The translations under genes and the position numbers were made by a program. From Oscillospiraceae bacterium (GTDB taxonomy: Bacteria > Bacillota > Clostridia > Oscillospirales > Ruminococcaceae), in assembly GCA_021769525.1 (NCBI GenBank), contig JAETSQ010000004.1:42873-106872 (forward strand): a stretch of 64,000 nt of DNA. Direction: 5' to 3'. Numbering within the stretch: position 1 is the first letter of the stretch; every line of letters starts with the position of its first letter. Of this stretch, positions 36,974-46,598 are shown piece by piece. The notes beneath the pieces are model-generated. The model saw only the letters and a list, made by a program, of their open reading frames with translations, was not told where the DNA came from and ran no database searches.

Positions 36974-37789
36974 ATGAAGTTCAAACACGCCGCTCTCCCC
37001 TACATGGTCTGGTCCGCCGTCTTTGTGCTGGTGCCCCTGGGCCTGGTGGCGGTCTTCGCCTTCACCACCCAGGACGGCGCCTTTACCATCGATAACATCG
37101 CCCGCGTGTCGGGCTACACCCCTGTTTTTATGCGCTCGGTGTGGCTGGCCATCCTGGCCACCGCCATCTGCCTGGTCATCGGCTACCCCCTGGCCTACCT
37201 TATGAGCCGGATGAGCGGGGTGCGCCAGCGCACCATGGTGATGCTCATCATGCTGCCCATGTGGATCAACTTCCTGCTGCGCACCTACGCCTGGATGACC
37301 CTTCTGGAAAACAACGGCGTCATCAACTCCCTGCTGCGGCTGCTGGGGCTGGGGCCGGTGCGGATGATCAACACCCAGGGGGCGGTGGTGCTGGGGATGG
37401 TCTACAACTACCTCCCCTTTATGATCCTGCCCCTCTACTCCATCATGACCAAGATCGACGACCGGATCATCGAGGCGGCCCAGGACCTGGGGGCCAACCC
37501 TTTCCAGGTCTTTTCCCGCGTCATCTTCCCCCTCAGCGTCCCCGGCATCTCCACCGGGGTGACCATGGTCTTTGTCCCCGCCATCTCCACCTTCATCATC
37601 TCCCGGATGCTGGGGGGCGGCTCCAATATGCTCATCGGGGACCTCATCGACGCCCAGTTTTTGGGCAACGCCTACAACCCCAATCTGGGGGCGGCCATCT
37701 CCATGGTGCTGATGGTCTTCATCCTCCTGGTGATGAGCATCTTCAACCAGTTTGACGATTCCGAGGAACGGGAGGGGATGCTGATATGA
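36974..37789 (+). CDS. potB: Spermidine/putrescine ABC transporter permease PotB
   Basis: Six TM permease; EAAQDLGANPFQVFSRVIFPLSVPGI EAA loop. Confidence 0.93.
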   Translation: MKFKHAALPYMVWSAVFVLVPLGLVAVFAFTTQDGAFTIDNIARVSGYTPVFMRSVWLAILATAICLVIGYPLAYLMSRMSGVRQRTMVMLIMLPMWINFLLRTYAWMTLLENNGVINSLLRLLGLGPVRMINTQGAVVLGMVYNYLPFMILPLYSIMTKIDDRIIEAAQDLGANPFQVFSRVIFPLSVPGISTGVTMVFVPAISTFIISRMLGGGSNMLIGDLIDAQFLGNAYNPNLGAAISMVLMVFILLVMSIFNQFDDSEEREGMLI

Positions 37790-38637
37790 TGAAACATCTT
37801 CGCCGCTTCTACATCGGCCTGGTGATGCTCTTCCTCTACCTGCCCATCGGGGTGCTGATCCTTTACAGCTTCAACGCCAGCAAGTCCCGGTCGGTGTGGT
37901 CCGGCTTTTCCCTGCGGTGGTACCGGGACCTCTTTTCCAACGAGCTGATCTTGACCTCGCTTTATAACACCATCGTGGTGGCCCTCTGCGCCTCGGTCAT
38001 CGCGGTGATCCTGGGCACCGCTGCCGCCATGGGCATCTACTCCATGCGCAACCGGTGGTTCAAGTCGGCCATTATGAACATCACCTATATGCCCATCCTC
38101 AACCCGGAGATCGTCATGGGCGTCTCCCTGCTGCTGCTCTTCGTCTCGGTGAACCAGATCGGCGCTTCCATCACCGCCGCCACCGGCATCCAGATGCCGG
38201 AGCTGAACCTGGGATACCTCACCCTGGTCATCGCCCATGTCACCTTCTGCACCCCCTACGTCATCCTCAACGTGCTGCCAAAGCTGCGGCAGATGGATAA
38301 GTACGTCTACGAGGCGGCCCTGGACCTGGGGTGCAGCCCCGCCATGGCCTTCTTCAAGGTCATCATCCCGGAGATCATGCCCGGCATGGCCACCGGCTTT
38401 CTGATGGCCCTCACCTACTCCATCGATGACTTCATCATCAGCTACTTTGTCAGCTCCGCCACCTCCCAGACCCTCCCCGTCACCATCGGGGCCATGGTGA
38501 GAAAGCGCATCAGCCCGGAGATCAACGCCCTTTCCGCCATCATCTTTGTGGTGGTGCTGGCGGCGCTGGTGCTCATCAACCTTTCCGCCCTGCGCCAGGA
38601 GCGCCAACTGCAAAAGAGACAGGGGGGTGGGGCGTGA
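37786..38637 (+). CDS. potC: Spermidine/putrescine ABC transporter permease PotC
   Basis: YEAALDLGCSPAMAFFKVIIPEIMPGMATGFLMALTYSIDDFIISYF. Confidence 0.93.
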   Translation: MMKHLRRFYIGLVMLFLYLPIGVLILYSFNASKSRSVWSGFSLRWYRDLFSNELILTSLYNTIVVALCASVIAVILGTAAAMGIYSMRNRWFKSAIMNITYMPILNPEIVMGVSLLLLFVSVNQIGASITAATGIQMPELNLGYLTLVIAHVTFCTPYVILNVLPKLRQMDKYVYEAALDLGCSPAMAFFKVIIPEIMPGMATGFLMALTYSIDDFIISYFVSSATSQTLPVTIGAMVRKRISPEINALSAIIFVVVLAALVLINLSALRQERQLQKRQGGGA

Positions 38638-39869
38638 TGAAAAAACTTTTTTCGGCTGTCCTGGCCCTGGCGCTGGCCCTCCCCCTCCTTCTGGTCCCCG
38701 CCTGGGGGGAGGAGATGGACTACTCCGGGATGGACCTCGGCTACTACACCCGGTACAAGGGACAGGGCAGGAGCATCAGCGTCTACAACTGGGGGGAGTA
38801 CATCTCCGACGGCTCCGACGGCAGCCTGGACGTGAACCGCGCCTTTGAGGAGCTCACCGGCATCAAGGTGGTGTACTCCACCTTTGACACCAACGAATCC
38901 CTGTACGCCAAACTAAAGACCGGCGGCAGCAGCTACGACCTCATCATCCCCTCCGACTACATGATCGCCCGGATGATCGGGGAGGAGATGCTGCTGCCCC
39001 TGGACCTTGGGAACATCCCCAACTTTGAGGATTCCGTGGGGGAGCGGTACAAAAATCCCAGCTTTGACCCCGGCAACCGGTATTCGGTGCCCTACACCTG
39101 GGGGACGGTGGGGCTCATCTATAACACCACCATGGTGGACGAAAACGACCTCATCGATAGCTGGAGCTGCCTCTGGGACCCGGTCTATGCCGGCAATATG
39201 CTGATGTTCTCGAATTCCAAGGACGCCTTCGGCATCGCTTTCAAGATGCTGGGGTATCCTATCAATGCCGAGAGCAAGGAGCAGCTGGACCGGGCCACCG
39301 AGCTGCTGAAGGAACAGAAGCCCCTTTTGCAGGCCTACGTCATGGACGAGATCTTTGACAAGATGACCGGCGGGGAGGCGGCCCTGGCCCCCTACTACGC
39401 CGGGGACGCCATCACCATGATGGAGGACAATCCGGACCTTGCCTTTGTGGTGCCGGAGGAGGGCTCCAACATCTTCACCGACGCCATGTGCATCCCCAAG
39501 GAGGCCAGGAACAAGGAGCTGGCGGAGATGTACATCAACTTCATGCTGGAGCCGGAGGTGGGCCTTGCCAACATCGAATACATCGGCTATTCCACCCCCA
39601 ACGACCGGGTGTACCAGCTCTTGGACGACGAGGTGAAGAACGACCCGGTGCGCTACCCGGACCAGGAGCTGCTGGACCGCTGCGAGTATTTCGTCAACCT
39701 GGAGCCGGAGCTGGCGGCCTATATGGACGAGAAGTGGACCGAGCTGCTCTCCGCCGACGAGCGGTACAGCCAGATGCTGATGCCCCTGGTGATGCTGGGG
39801 TGCGTCATCGCCACCATCTCCCTGAACACGGCGCGGGCGGTACGGAAAAACCGGCAGCAGCCCAACTGA
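38634..39869 (+). CDS. potD: Spermidine/putrescine-binding protein PotD-like, with C-terminal hydrophobic segment
   Basis: SISVYNWGEYISDGSDGSLDVNRAFEELTGIKVVYSTFDTNESLYAKLKTGGSSYDLIIPSDYMI; C-terminus LMPLVMLGCVIATISLNTARAVRKNRQQPN. Confidence 0.93.
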   Translation: MMKKLFSAVLALALALPLLLVPAWGEEMDYSGMDLGYYTRYKGQGRSISVYNWGEYISDGSDGSLDVNRAFEELTGIKVVYSTFDTNESLYAKLKTGGSSYDLIIPSDYMIARMIGEEMLLPLDLGNIPNFEDSVGERYKNPSFDPGNRYSVPYTWGTVGLIYNTTMVDENDLIDSWSCLWDPVYAGNMLMFSNSKDAFGIAFKMLGYPINAESKEQLDRATELLKEQKPLLQAYVMDEIFDKMTGGEAALAPYYAGDAITMMEDNPDLAFVVPEEGSNIFTDAMCIPKEARNKELAEMYINFMLEPEVGLANIEYIGYSTPNDRVYQLLDDEVKNDPVRYPDQELLDRCEYFVNLEPELAAYMDEKWTELLSADERYSQMLMPLVMLGCVIATISLNTARAVRKNRQQPN

Positions 39870-39893
39870 CAAAAAAAGAAAGGATGATTTTTT

Positions 39894-40262
39894 ATGACCT
39901 TCCGCATGGTGCACAACAACATCAACGTTTTTGACCTGGAAAAGAGCGTGGAATTTTACAAAAAGGCCCTGGGGATGCGGGAAAGCCGGCGCAAGGAGGC
40001 CCCGGACGGCAGCTTTATCCTGGTCTTTATGGAGGACGGCCTCTCCGGCCACCAGGTGGAGCTCACCTGGCTGCGGGACCGGAAGGAGCCCTATGATCTG
40101 GGGGATAACGAGATCCACATGGCTATGGCCGCCGACGACCTCCCGGCCGCCCGCGCCTTCCACCGGGAGATGGGGTGCATCTGCTACGAGAACCCCGCCA
40201 TGGGCATCTACTTCATCAGCGACCCGGACGGGTACTGGACCGAGATCGTGCCTGCGAAATAA
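39894..40262 (+). CDS. VOC family / lactoylglutathione lyase-like protein
   Basis: MVHNNINVFDLEKSVEFYKKALGM...MGIYFISDPDGYWTEIVPAK. Confidence 0.9.
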   Translation: MTFRMVHNNINVFDLEKSVEFYKKALGMRESRRKEAPDGSFILVFMEDGLSGHQVELTWLRDRKEPYDLGDNEIHMAMAADDLPAARAFHREMGCICYENPAMGIYFISDPDGYWTEIVPAK

Positions 40263-40269
40263 GCACAAA

Positions 40270-40307
40270 AAGTCCCCCTGGGCCTCCGGAAAAGGGCGCA
40301 GGGGGAC
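40270..40307. terminator. Terminator-like hairpin
   Basis: agtccccctgggcctccggaaaagggcgcagggggact between VOC gene and convergent toxin gene. Confidence 0.65.
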
Positions 40308-40316
40308 TACCTTATT

Positions 40317-40592
40317 CTATTTATCGCTGTAATGATTCCGACAGGAAAGGACCTCGACCGTGTCGGATGCCGTGCCGGAAATACGGTAGACCAAGCGGTT
40401 CGTTTCGTCGATGCGCCTGCTCCAGTAGCCGCTCAGACTGCCCCGCAGCGGCTCCGGTTTTCCGATCCCCTCGTATCCGCCCCGGAGGATGTCCTGCATC
40501 AACTGATTGATGCGCTTCAGCGTCCTTCTGTCCTGGGTCTGCCAATAGGTATAATCCGCCCACCCCTCCTCGGTAAAGATGATCTTACCCAT
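40317..40592 (-). CDS. yoeB: Txe/YoeB family mRNA interferase toxin
   Basis: MGKIIFTEEGWADYTYWQTQDRRTLKRINQLMQDILRGGYEGIGKPEPLRGSLSGYWSRRIDETNRLVYRI...VLSCRNHYSDK. Confidence 0.95.
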   Translation of the reverse strand: MGKIIFTEEGWADYTYWQTQDRRTLKRINQLMQDILRGGYEGIGKPEPLRGSLSGYWSRRIDETNRLVYRISGTASDTVEVLSCRNHYSDK

Positions 40593-40860
40593 CGGCCAGC
40601 TTCTCCAGCTCATCCATGGTCTTTGTGACGGTCCGGCCCTCCTCCATCTGGCGGGCGCTCCGGCGGAGATGGTCCATGTTCGCCTCCGAATAGAAGGCGT
40701 CCGAGGCTATCACCTCAAAAGGCAGCCGCCTTTCCCGCACAAAGGCCTTCGCAAACAGATTCACCGCCGTAGAGGTGGTCATCCCCACATCGGCGCAGAG
40801 GGCGTCCAACTGGTGCTTCAGTTCGGTATCCATCCGGACGCTTAGGGTAGTCTGTGCCAC
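40585..40860 (-). CDS. relB: RelB/DinJ family antitoxin
   Basis: TTLSVRMDTELKHQLDALCADVGMTTSTAVNLFAKAFVRERRLPFEV; 8-nt overlap with the toxin gene. Confidence 0.93.
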   Translation of the reverse strand: MAQTTLSVRMDTELKHQLDALCADVGMTTSTAVNLFAKAFVRERRLPFEVIASDAFYSEANMDHLRRSARQMEEGRTVTKTMDELEKLADG

Positions 40861-41069
40861 AAGCGATCACTCCTTTCTTTTTTGTATTGTACCACAAACA
40901 TCCATCTATAGCAATCTGTTGTATGAGAATCTTTATACAATGTCTTTTGTCTTTCCTGGAACCGGGCCTCGACTTTCTCCATCCGGTAAACATTTTGTAA
41001 AACCCGGAGAAAGTATCGCCCCTGCCTATGGAAATTTCCCCCAAAGCTGTGTATAATAAAAGGAACTCA

Positions 41070-41233
41070 AGAGCCCATTCAAAATCTCCCTGCATGCCGC
41101 CTGAATGGCCCTTTTTCCGCCCTGCTGCGTTAAAAAATCTTGTAATACACCAAGTATTCCTGCGATTTTTTGCCTTGCAGGACGAAAAAATTCCCATCCA
41201 TTCGGCATACTTGGAGATGTTAAATAGGCTCTA
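41070..41233. repeat. MITE-like long imperfect inverted repeat
   Basis: gagcccattcaaaatctccctgcatgccgcctgaatgg...aaaaaatc...gattttttgccttgcag...ccatccattcggcatacttggagatgttaaataggctc: the two halves are near-complementary. Confidence 0.8.
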
Positions 41234-41270
41234 AGACAAGCAAAATCTATATGGAATAGGGAGCGATCAA

Positions 41271-42578
41271 ATGAGCCAAGAGCTGAACCGGGCAGAGCTG
41301 GCGGAGGGCGTATCCTTCACCAGCATCCGGGACCGGAAGTTCAAGCATAACTACATCAGCATCAGTCTCCTGACCCCCCTGGAGGAGGAGACCGTCACCG
41401 CCAACGCCATCCTGCCCTACCTGCTGCGGCGGGGGAGCAAAAACTGCCCCGACTTTACAAAGCTGGAGCAGACCCTCTGCGAGCTGTACGGGGCCTCCCT
41501 CAGCGCCGATGTGGGCAAGACCGGGGGGTATCAGCTCCTCACCTGCTCCATCGTGGGTATTGACGACCGCTTTGCCCTGGAGGGGGAGAGCGTCTCCGCC
41601 GGGTGCGCCCGGCTGCTGGGAGAGATCCTCCTCCAGCCCAACATCATAGACGGCGCCTTCCCGGAGGAGGACTTCCGGCTGGAGCAGCAGAACCTCATCG
41701 ACACCATCCAGGCGGACATCAACGACAAGCGGGCCTACACCGTCAACCAGTGCCGCGCCCTGATGAACGAGGGCAGTCCCCTGGCCATCCCCAAATACGG
41801 CTGGGTGGAAAAGGCGAGGGAGATCACCCCCCAGGCGGCGGCGGAGCGGTACGCCCGCCTCATCGATACGGCCAAGGTGGAGATCTTCTTTGTGGGGTGT
41901 GGCAGCCCCGACGGGGCCAGGGAGGAGTTCTCCCGGCTCTTTGGGGCCCTGGACCGCCACCCCGTCCCCTTCCGCCTCCCCCCCATTGTGGAAAAGGCCG
42001 GGGCGGTGAAGGAAAAGACGGTGGAGATGGAGATCGCCCAGTCCAAGATGGCTATGGGCTTTCGCACCGGGGCCCTGGCGGACAAAAAGCAGATGGACGC
42101 CGCCAAGCTCATGTCCTACCTCTACGGCGGCAGTCCCTTCTCCCGCCTCTTCGTCCACGTGCGGGAGGAAAAGAGCCTCTGCTACTACTGCGCCGCCCGC
42201 TTCGACTCGGTCACCGGGGTGATGCTGGTGGACATCGGGGTGGAGCGGGAAAACCAGCCCGCCGCCCGCGCCGCCATTCTGGAGCAGCTTTCCGCTGTGG
42301 CGGCGGGGGACTTCACCGATGAGGAGCTGGAATCCGCCCGCCGGGCCTACGTGAATTCCCTGCGCTCCGTCCCGGACGGCCTTTCCTCCCTGGAGGGGTG
42401 GTATCTGGCCCAGATCCTGCGGGGCAGCCGCCTGACCCCGGAGGAGGAGGCCCAGGACATCGCCCAGGTGAGCCGGGAGCAGGTCATCGCCGCCGCGGGG
42501 GCCGTCACCCTGGATACGGTGTTCTTCCTGGCAAGCAAGCCGGGGGAGCCGGAAAAGGAGGAAGAAAGCCATGAATAA
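41271..42578 (+). CDS. M16 family peptidase-like protein, YfmF-like (EF-P modification-associated)
   Basis: Insulinase-like fold without HxxEH (ILPYLLRRGSKNCPDFTKLEQTLCELYGASL...); paired with 42571..43848. Confidence 0.88.
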   Translation: MSQELNRAELAEGVSFTSIRDRKFKHNYISISLLTPLEEETVTANAILPYLLRRGSKNCPDFTKLEQTLCELYGASLSADVGKTGGYQLLTCSIVGIDDRFALEGESVSAGCARLLGEILLQPNIIDGAFPEEDFRLEQQNLIDTIQADINDKRAYTVNQCRALMNEGSPLAIPKYGWVEKAREITPQAAAERYARLIDTAKVEIFFVGCGSPDGAREEFSRLFGALDRHPVPFRLPPIVEKAGAVKEKTVEMEIAQSKMAMGFRTGALADKKQMDAAKLMSYLYGGSPFSRLFVHVREEKSLCYYCAARFDSVTGVMLVDIGVERENQPAARAAILEQLSAVAAGDFTDEELESARRAYVNSLRSVPDGLSSLEGWYLAQILRGSRLTPEEEAQDIAQVSREQVIAAAGAVTLDTVFFLASKPGEPEKEEESHE

Positions 42579-43848
42579 GAAGAGCATCACCTCCCCCATC
42601 CTGGGGGAGCGGTTCCTGCGGGTGGAGCACCCCAGCGGCCTCACCATCCTCCTCTGCCCCATGGAGGGATATTCCACCGCCTACGCCATGTTCTCCGCCA
42701 AGGTGGGGAGCATCGATACCACCTTTAAGACCCAGCGGGAGGAGGACTTTGTGGAGGTCCCCGCCGGCATCGCCCACTTTTTGGAGCACAAGATGTTTGA
42801 GTGCGACGACGGGGACGCCTTCGCCAAGTACGCCAAAACCGGCGCCTCCGCCAACGCCTTTACCTCCTTTGACCGCACCGCTTACCTCTTTAGCTGCACC
42901 GGCAACTTCCGGGAATCCCTGGAGATCCTCCTGGACTTTGTCTCCCGCCCCTACTTCACCCCGGAGACGGTGCAGAAGGAGCAGGGCATCATCGGCCAGG
43001 AGATCCGGATGTACGACGACGACCCCGGCTGGCGCTCCCTCTTCAACCTCCTGGGGGCCCTCTACCACGTGAACCCGGTGCGCCTGGACATCGCCGGCAC
43101 CACCGAGTCCATCGCCCAGATCACCTCCGACCTGCTCTACCGGTGCTACCACACCTTCTACAGCCTGGGGAATATGGTCCTCACCGTGGCCGGCAACTTC
43201 CGGCCGGAGGAGGTGCTGGAGACCGCGGATAAGATCCTTCGGAAGGGGGAGGAGGTCCGCATCCAGTGGCGGAAGGCGGAGGAGCCCAGGGAGGTAGCCG
43301 CCCCCTACGTGGAGCAGTCCCTCTCCGTCTCCACCCCCCTGTTTCAGCTGGGCTTCAAGGGGGAGGCCGGGGACAGCCTTACGAACCTCCGGCGCCAGGT
43401 GGTGGACGAGATCCTCCTGGAGATCCTCTGCGGAGAGAGCAGCCCCCTCTACCGGCGGCTCTACGACAGCGGCCTCATCAACGGCACCTTTGAGTACGAG
43501 GTACTGGCGGGCCGGGATTACCTCTGCTGTATGTACGGCGGGGAGAGCCGGGAGCCCAAGAAGGTCCGGGAGGCCATCTGCCAGGAGGCCCGGCGGATGG
43601 CGGCGGAGGGCATCGACCCGGACGCCTTCCGCCGGTGCAAAAAATCCACCTACGGCCGGTACATCGGGATGTTCAGCCGGGTGGAATCGGTAGCCAGCCT
43701 GATGATGGGCGCCTATTTTGCCGGGCTGGAGAATATGTATGAACTGCTGGACTACGTGCGGGACCTCACCCTCCCGGAGCTGGAGACCCGCCTGCGGGAG
43801 GACCTGGACCCCCGGTACAGCGCCCTCTCGGTGGTGAACCCCGCGTGA
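42571..43848 (+). CDS. M16 family metallopeptidase, YfmH-like (EF-P modification-associated)
   Basis: GIAHFLEHKMFECDDGDAF (HxxEH) with downstream E (EQGIIGQEIRMYDDDPGW). Confidence 0.92.
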   Translation: MNKKSITSPILGERFLRVEHPSGLTILLCPMEGYSTAYAMFSAKVGSIDTTFKTQREEDFVEVPAGIAHFLEHKMFECDDGDAFAKYAKTGASANAFTSFDRTAYLFSCTGNFRESLEILLDFVSRPYFTPETVQKEQGIIGQEIRMYDDDPGWRSLFNLLGALYHVNPVRLDIAGTTESIAQITSDLLYRCYHTFYSLGNMVLTVAGNFRPEEVLETADKILRKGEEVRIQWRKAEEPREVAAPYVEQSLSVSTPLFQLGFKGEAGDSLTNLRRQVVDEILLEILCGESSPLYRRLYDSGLINGTFEYEVLAGRDYLCCMYGGESREPKKVREAICQEARRMAAEGIDPDAFRRCKKSTYGRYIGMFSRVESVASLMMGAYFAGLENMYELLDYVRDLTLPELETRLREDLDPRYSALSVVNPA

Positions 43849-43865
43849 CAGGCGATTCTGGGGCG

Positions 43866-44065
43866 AGATGAGACCCCTCCGTCAGCCTGCGGCGGCCAGC
43901 CCTAACGGGCCGCTTCGCGTCCCTTCGGGCACGTGGGCTACGCCCACCTCCCCTTTCAGGGGAGGCTCTGGCGGGGCGCAAAGCTATCCGTTTTGCCAAG
44001 GGCTCCCCTGAAAGGGGAGCTGGCATTTCCTGAAAGGAAATGCCTGAGGGGTTTTCCCCGCCGGA
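43866..44065. repeat. Composite intergenic repeat with inverted arms
   Basis: Left arm gacccctccgtcagcctgc...cacctcccctttcaggggaggct; right arm aagggctcccctgaaaggggagctggcatttcctgaaaggaaatgcctgaggggtt; central part recurs at 59941-59999. Confidence 0.65.
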
Positions 44066-44166
44066 TAGGGCGCATGGCGTTAGCGTTGCCAGAAACAAAG
44101 CCTAACGCCTAAAACTCCTTCCGCCCTTCGGACACCCCTACAACCAAGAAAGGAAGTTTACAAACC

Positions 44167-45417
44167 ATGTCAGAAGTGATCAGCTTTCCCGGACTGGGCC
44201 TCAGCTTTGATGTGAGCCGGGTGGCCTTTTCCATCGGCGGCTACAACATCTATTGGTACGGCATCACCTTCGCCCTGGGTTTCCTGGTGGGGATGTGGTA
44301 TTTCCACCTCCGGGCCCGGAAGCTGGGCATCCACCCCTACGACGGCCTGGATGTCCTCCTCTGGGCGGTGGTGGGAGGCGTCATCGGCGCCCGGACCTAC
44401 TTTGTCATCTTCCAGTGGGATATGTACAAGGATAACCTCCTGAAGGTCTTTGCCTTCCGGGAGGGGGGCCTGGCTATCTACGGCGGGGTCATCGGGGCCG
44501 TTCTGGTGGGCTGGATCGCCTGCCGGGTCAAAAAGGTCCCCTTCCTCCCCGTCCTGGACGGCGGCCTCACCGGGCTGCTGCTGGCCCAGGCGGTGGGCCG
44601 CTGGGGGAACTTCTTCAACTGCGAGGCCTTCGGCTGCAACACCACCCTCCCCTGGGGGATGACTTCCAACACCATCTCCCGGTATCTCTTCAACATGGCG
44701 GATACCCTGGCCGCCCAGGGGGTAACGGTGGACCCCACCGTTCCGGTGCACCCCACCTTCTTCTACGAGTTCCTCTGGAATCTCCTGGGCTTCCTGCTGC
44801 TGGCCTTTGTCCTCACCCCCCGCCGGAAGTACGACGGCCAGGTGAGCCTGGGGTATATGGCCTGGTACGGTCTGGGGCGGTTCTTCATCGAGGGGCTGCG
44901 CACCGACAGCCTGATGCTGGGGCAGTTCCGGGTGAGCCAGATGCTGGCCCTCTACCTCTGCATCGGTTCCCTGGCGGCCATGGCGGCCTTCTATATCCGC
45001 CACAAGAAAAACCCCGCCGTCCTCTATGTGGATACCGAGGAGAGCCGGGCCCGCATGGCGAAGGTAGACGCCGAGCTTTCCAAGGACGGCAAAAAGGGTT
45101 CCGACGGGGAGGACCCTGCGGAGGAGGCGTCCCTGCCGGAGGAGGAGGCCTCCGAAACCTCGCCGGAAGAAACCGCGGATACTCCCGCGGAGGACGAGGC
45201 CCAGCCGGAAGAAGAGACCGATGTTCCCGTGGACGGCGAGCCCCTGCCGGAGGCCCCGGAGGACGAAGCCGAACCCTCGGCCGATGCCCCGGAGCCGGTT
45301 CCTGCCGGCGATGAGAAGGAGAATCCCTCCGGCGGCACCGGAGAGGACCTGGTCTCCATGCTGGAGGACGCCCTCCTGGACGGGGATGACGGTCAGGACA
45401 CAAAGGACAAGGTATAG
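44167..45417 (+). CDS. lgt: Prolipoprotein diacylglyceryl transferase with acidic C-terminal extension
   Basis: [24 protein letters not shown]...[15 protein letters not shown] (Lgt signature); ~120 aa Glu/Asp/Pro-rich tail. Confidence 0.93.
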   Translation: MSEVISFPGLGLSFDVSRVAFSIGGYNIYWYGITFALGFLVGMWYFHLRARKLGIHPYDGLDVLLWAVVGGVIGARTYFVIFQWDMYKDNLLKVFAFREGGLAIYGGVIGAVLVGWIACRVKKVPFLPVLDGGLTGLLLAQAVGRWGNFFNCEAFGCNTTLPWGMTSNTISRYLFNMADTLAAQGVTVDPTVPVHPTFFYEFLWNLLGFLLLAFVLTPRRKYDGQVSLGYMAWYGLGRFFIEGLRTDSLMLGQFRVSQMLALYLCIGSLAAMAAFYIRHKKNPAVLYVDTEESRARMAKVDAELSKDGKKGSDGEDPAEEASLPEEEASETSPEETADTPAEDEAQPEEETDVPVDGEPLPEAPEDEAEPSADAPEPVPAGDEKENPSGGTGEDLVSMLEDALLDGDDGQDTKDKV

Positions 45418-45430
45418 GAGGGAGCTTGCT

Positions 45431-46285
45431 ATGGCCGTGATCATAGACGGAAAAGCCATCTCGGAGCAGATCCGCGGGGAGCTGGCGGCGGGGGTGGCGG
45501 CGATGAAGCAAAACGGCACCACCCCCGGCCTGGCGGTGGTACTGGTGGGGGAGGATCCCGCCTCCCAGGTGTATGTGCGCAATAAGATCCGGGCCTGTGA
45601 GCAGCTGGGCATCCATTCGGAGGACCACCGCCTGCCGGCGGATACCACCGAGGGGGAACTGCTGGCCCTTGTCCGGGAGCTGAACCGCCGGGAGGACATC
45701 CACGGCATCCTGGTCCAGCTCCCCCTGCCCCGGCAGATCCGGGAGCGGGCGGTGATCGAGGCCATCGCCCCGGAAAAGGACGTGGACGCCTTCCACGCCC
45801 AGAACGTGGGGCAGATCGTTCAGGGGCAGTATGACTTCCTCCCCTGCACCCCCGCCGGTGTGCTGGAGCTGATCCGCCGCTCCGGTATCCCCGTGGAGGG
45901 GAAGGACTGCGTGGTGGTGGGCCGCAGCAACATCGTGGGCAAGCCCATGGCGATGCTGATGCTCCACGAAAACGCCACCGTCACCATCTGCCACAGCCGC
46001 ACAAGGGACCTTTCCGCTGTCACCCGCCGGGCGGACATCCTCATCGTCGCCATCGGCAGGGCTAAGTTTATCACCGCCGATATGGTCAAGGAGGGAGCGG
46101 TGGTCATCGACGTGGGGATGGACCGGGACGAAAACGGAAAGCTCTGCGGGGACGTGGACTTTGCCGCGGTGGAACCCAAGGCGGGATACATCACCCCGGT
46201 GCCCGGCGGCGTGGGGCCCATGACCATCACCATGCTGATGAAGAACACCGTCACCGCCGCCCGGCTGGCAGGAGGGCGGAGATGA
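45431..46285 (+). CDS. folD: Bifunctional methylenetetrahydrofolate dehydrogenase/cyclohydrolase FolD
   Basis: [29 protein letters not shown]...GILVQLPLP...EKDVDAFH...[18 protein letters not shown]...[16 protein letters not shown]. Confidence 0.97.
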   Translation: MAVIIDGKAISEQIRGELAAGVAAMKQNGTTPGLAVVLVGEDPASQVYVRNKIRACEQLGIHSEDHRLPADTTEGELLALVRELNRREDIHGILVQLPLPRQIRERAVIEAIAPEKDVDAFHAQNVGQIVQGQYDFLPCTPAGVLELIRRSGIPVEGKDCVVVGRSNIVGKPMAMLMLHENATVTICHSRTRDLSAVTRRADILIVAIGRAKFITADMVKEGAVVIDVGMDRDENGKLCGDVDFAAVEPKAGYITPVPGGVGPMTITMLMKNTVTAARLAGGRR

Positions 46286-46485
46286 GCCACTTCTGCACCT
46301 GCGCCGACCGCGCCTGCCCCCTGAACCCCGCAAACCACGAGAAGGGCTGCGACCTCTGCATCCAAAAGTGTCTGCAGCTGGGGGAGATCCCCAGCTGCTT
46401 CTTCAACGCCGTCACCACGGCGGAGAGGCCGGAAGCCTATACATACCAGGGGTTTGCGAAGTTTGTGGAGAAGCACCGGGGCTGA
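46282..46485 (+). CDS. DUF6485 family Cys-rich small protein
   Basis: [44 protein letters not shown]; 4-nt overlap with folD. Confidence 0.75.
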   Translation: MSHFCTCADRACPLNPANHEKGCDLCIQKCLQLGEIPSCFFNAVTTAERPEAYTYQGFAKFVEKHRG

Positions 46486-46598
46486 CCGCCCTCCATGCTT
46501 TCCTCCGCCCACCCCCAATTCTTATGCAGCCCACAAAAAAGCAGCCGGGAAAAATACCCAGCTGCTTTTTCTTTGCCGCTTTTGTCGTTCTTTTTTCG

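Noticed and set aside
40973-41011. actttctcc...ggagaaagt inverted repeat between the TA locus and the MITE
   Set aside because: Only a 9-bp stem with a long loop and no clear T-tract; too weak to call as terminator or operator.
41026-41234. 60-68 aa ORFs on both strands (MPNGWEFFRPARQKI...)
   Set aside because: Translations of the MITE-like inverted repeat rather than genuine genes.
44170-45765. 531-aa minus-strand ORF
   Set aside because: Antisense to lgt and folD.
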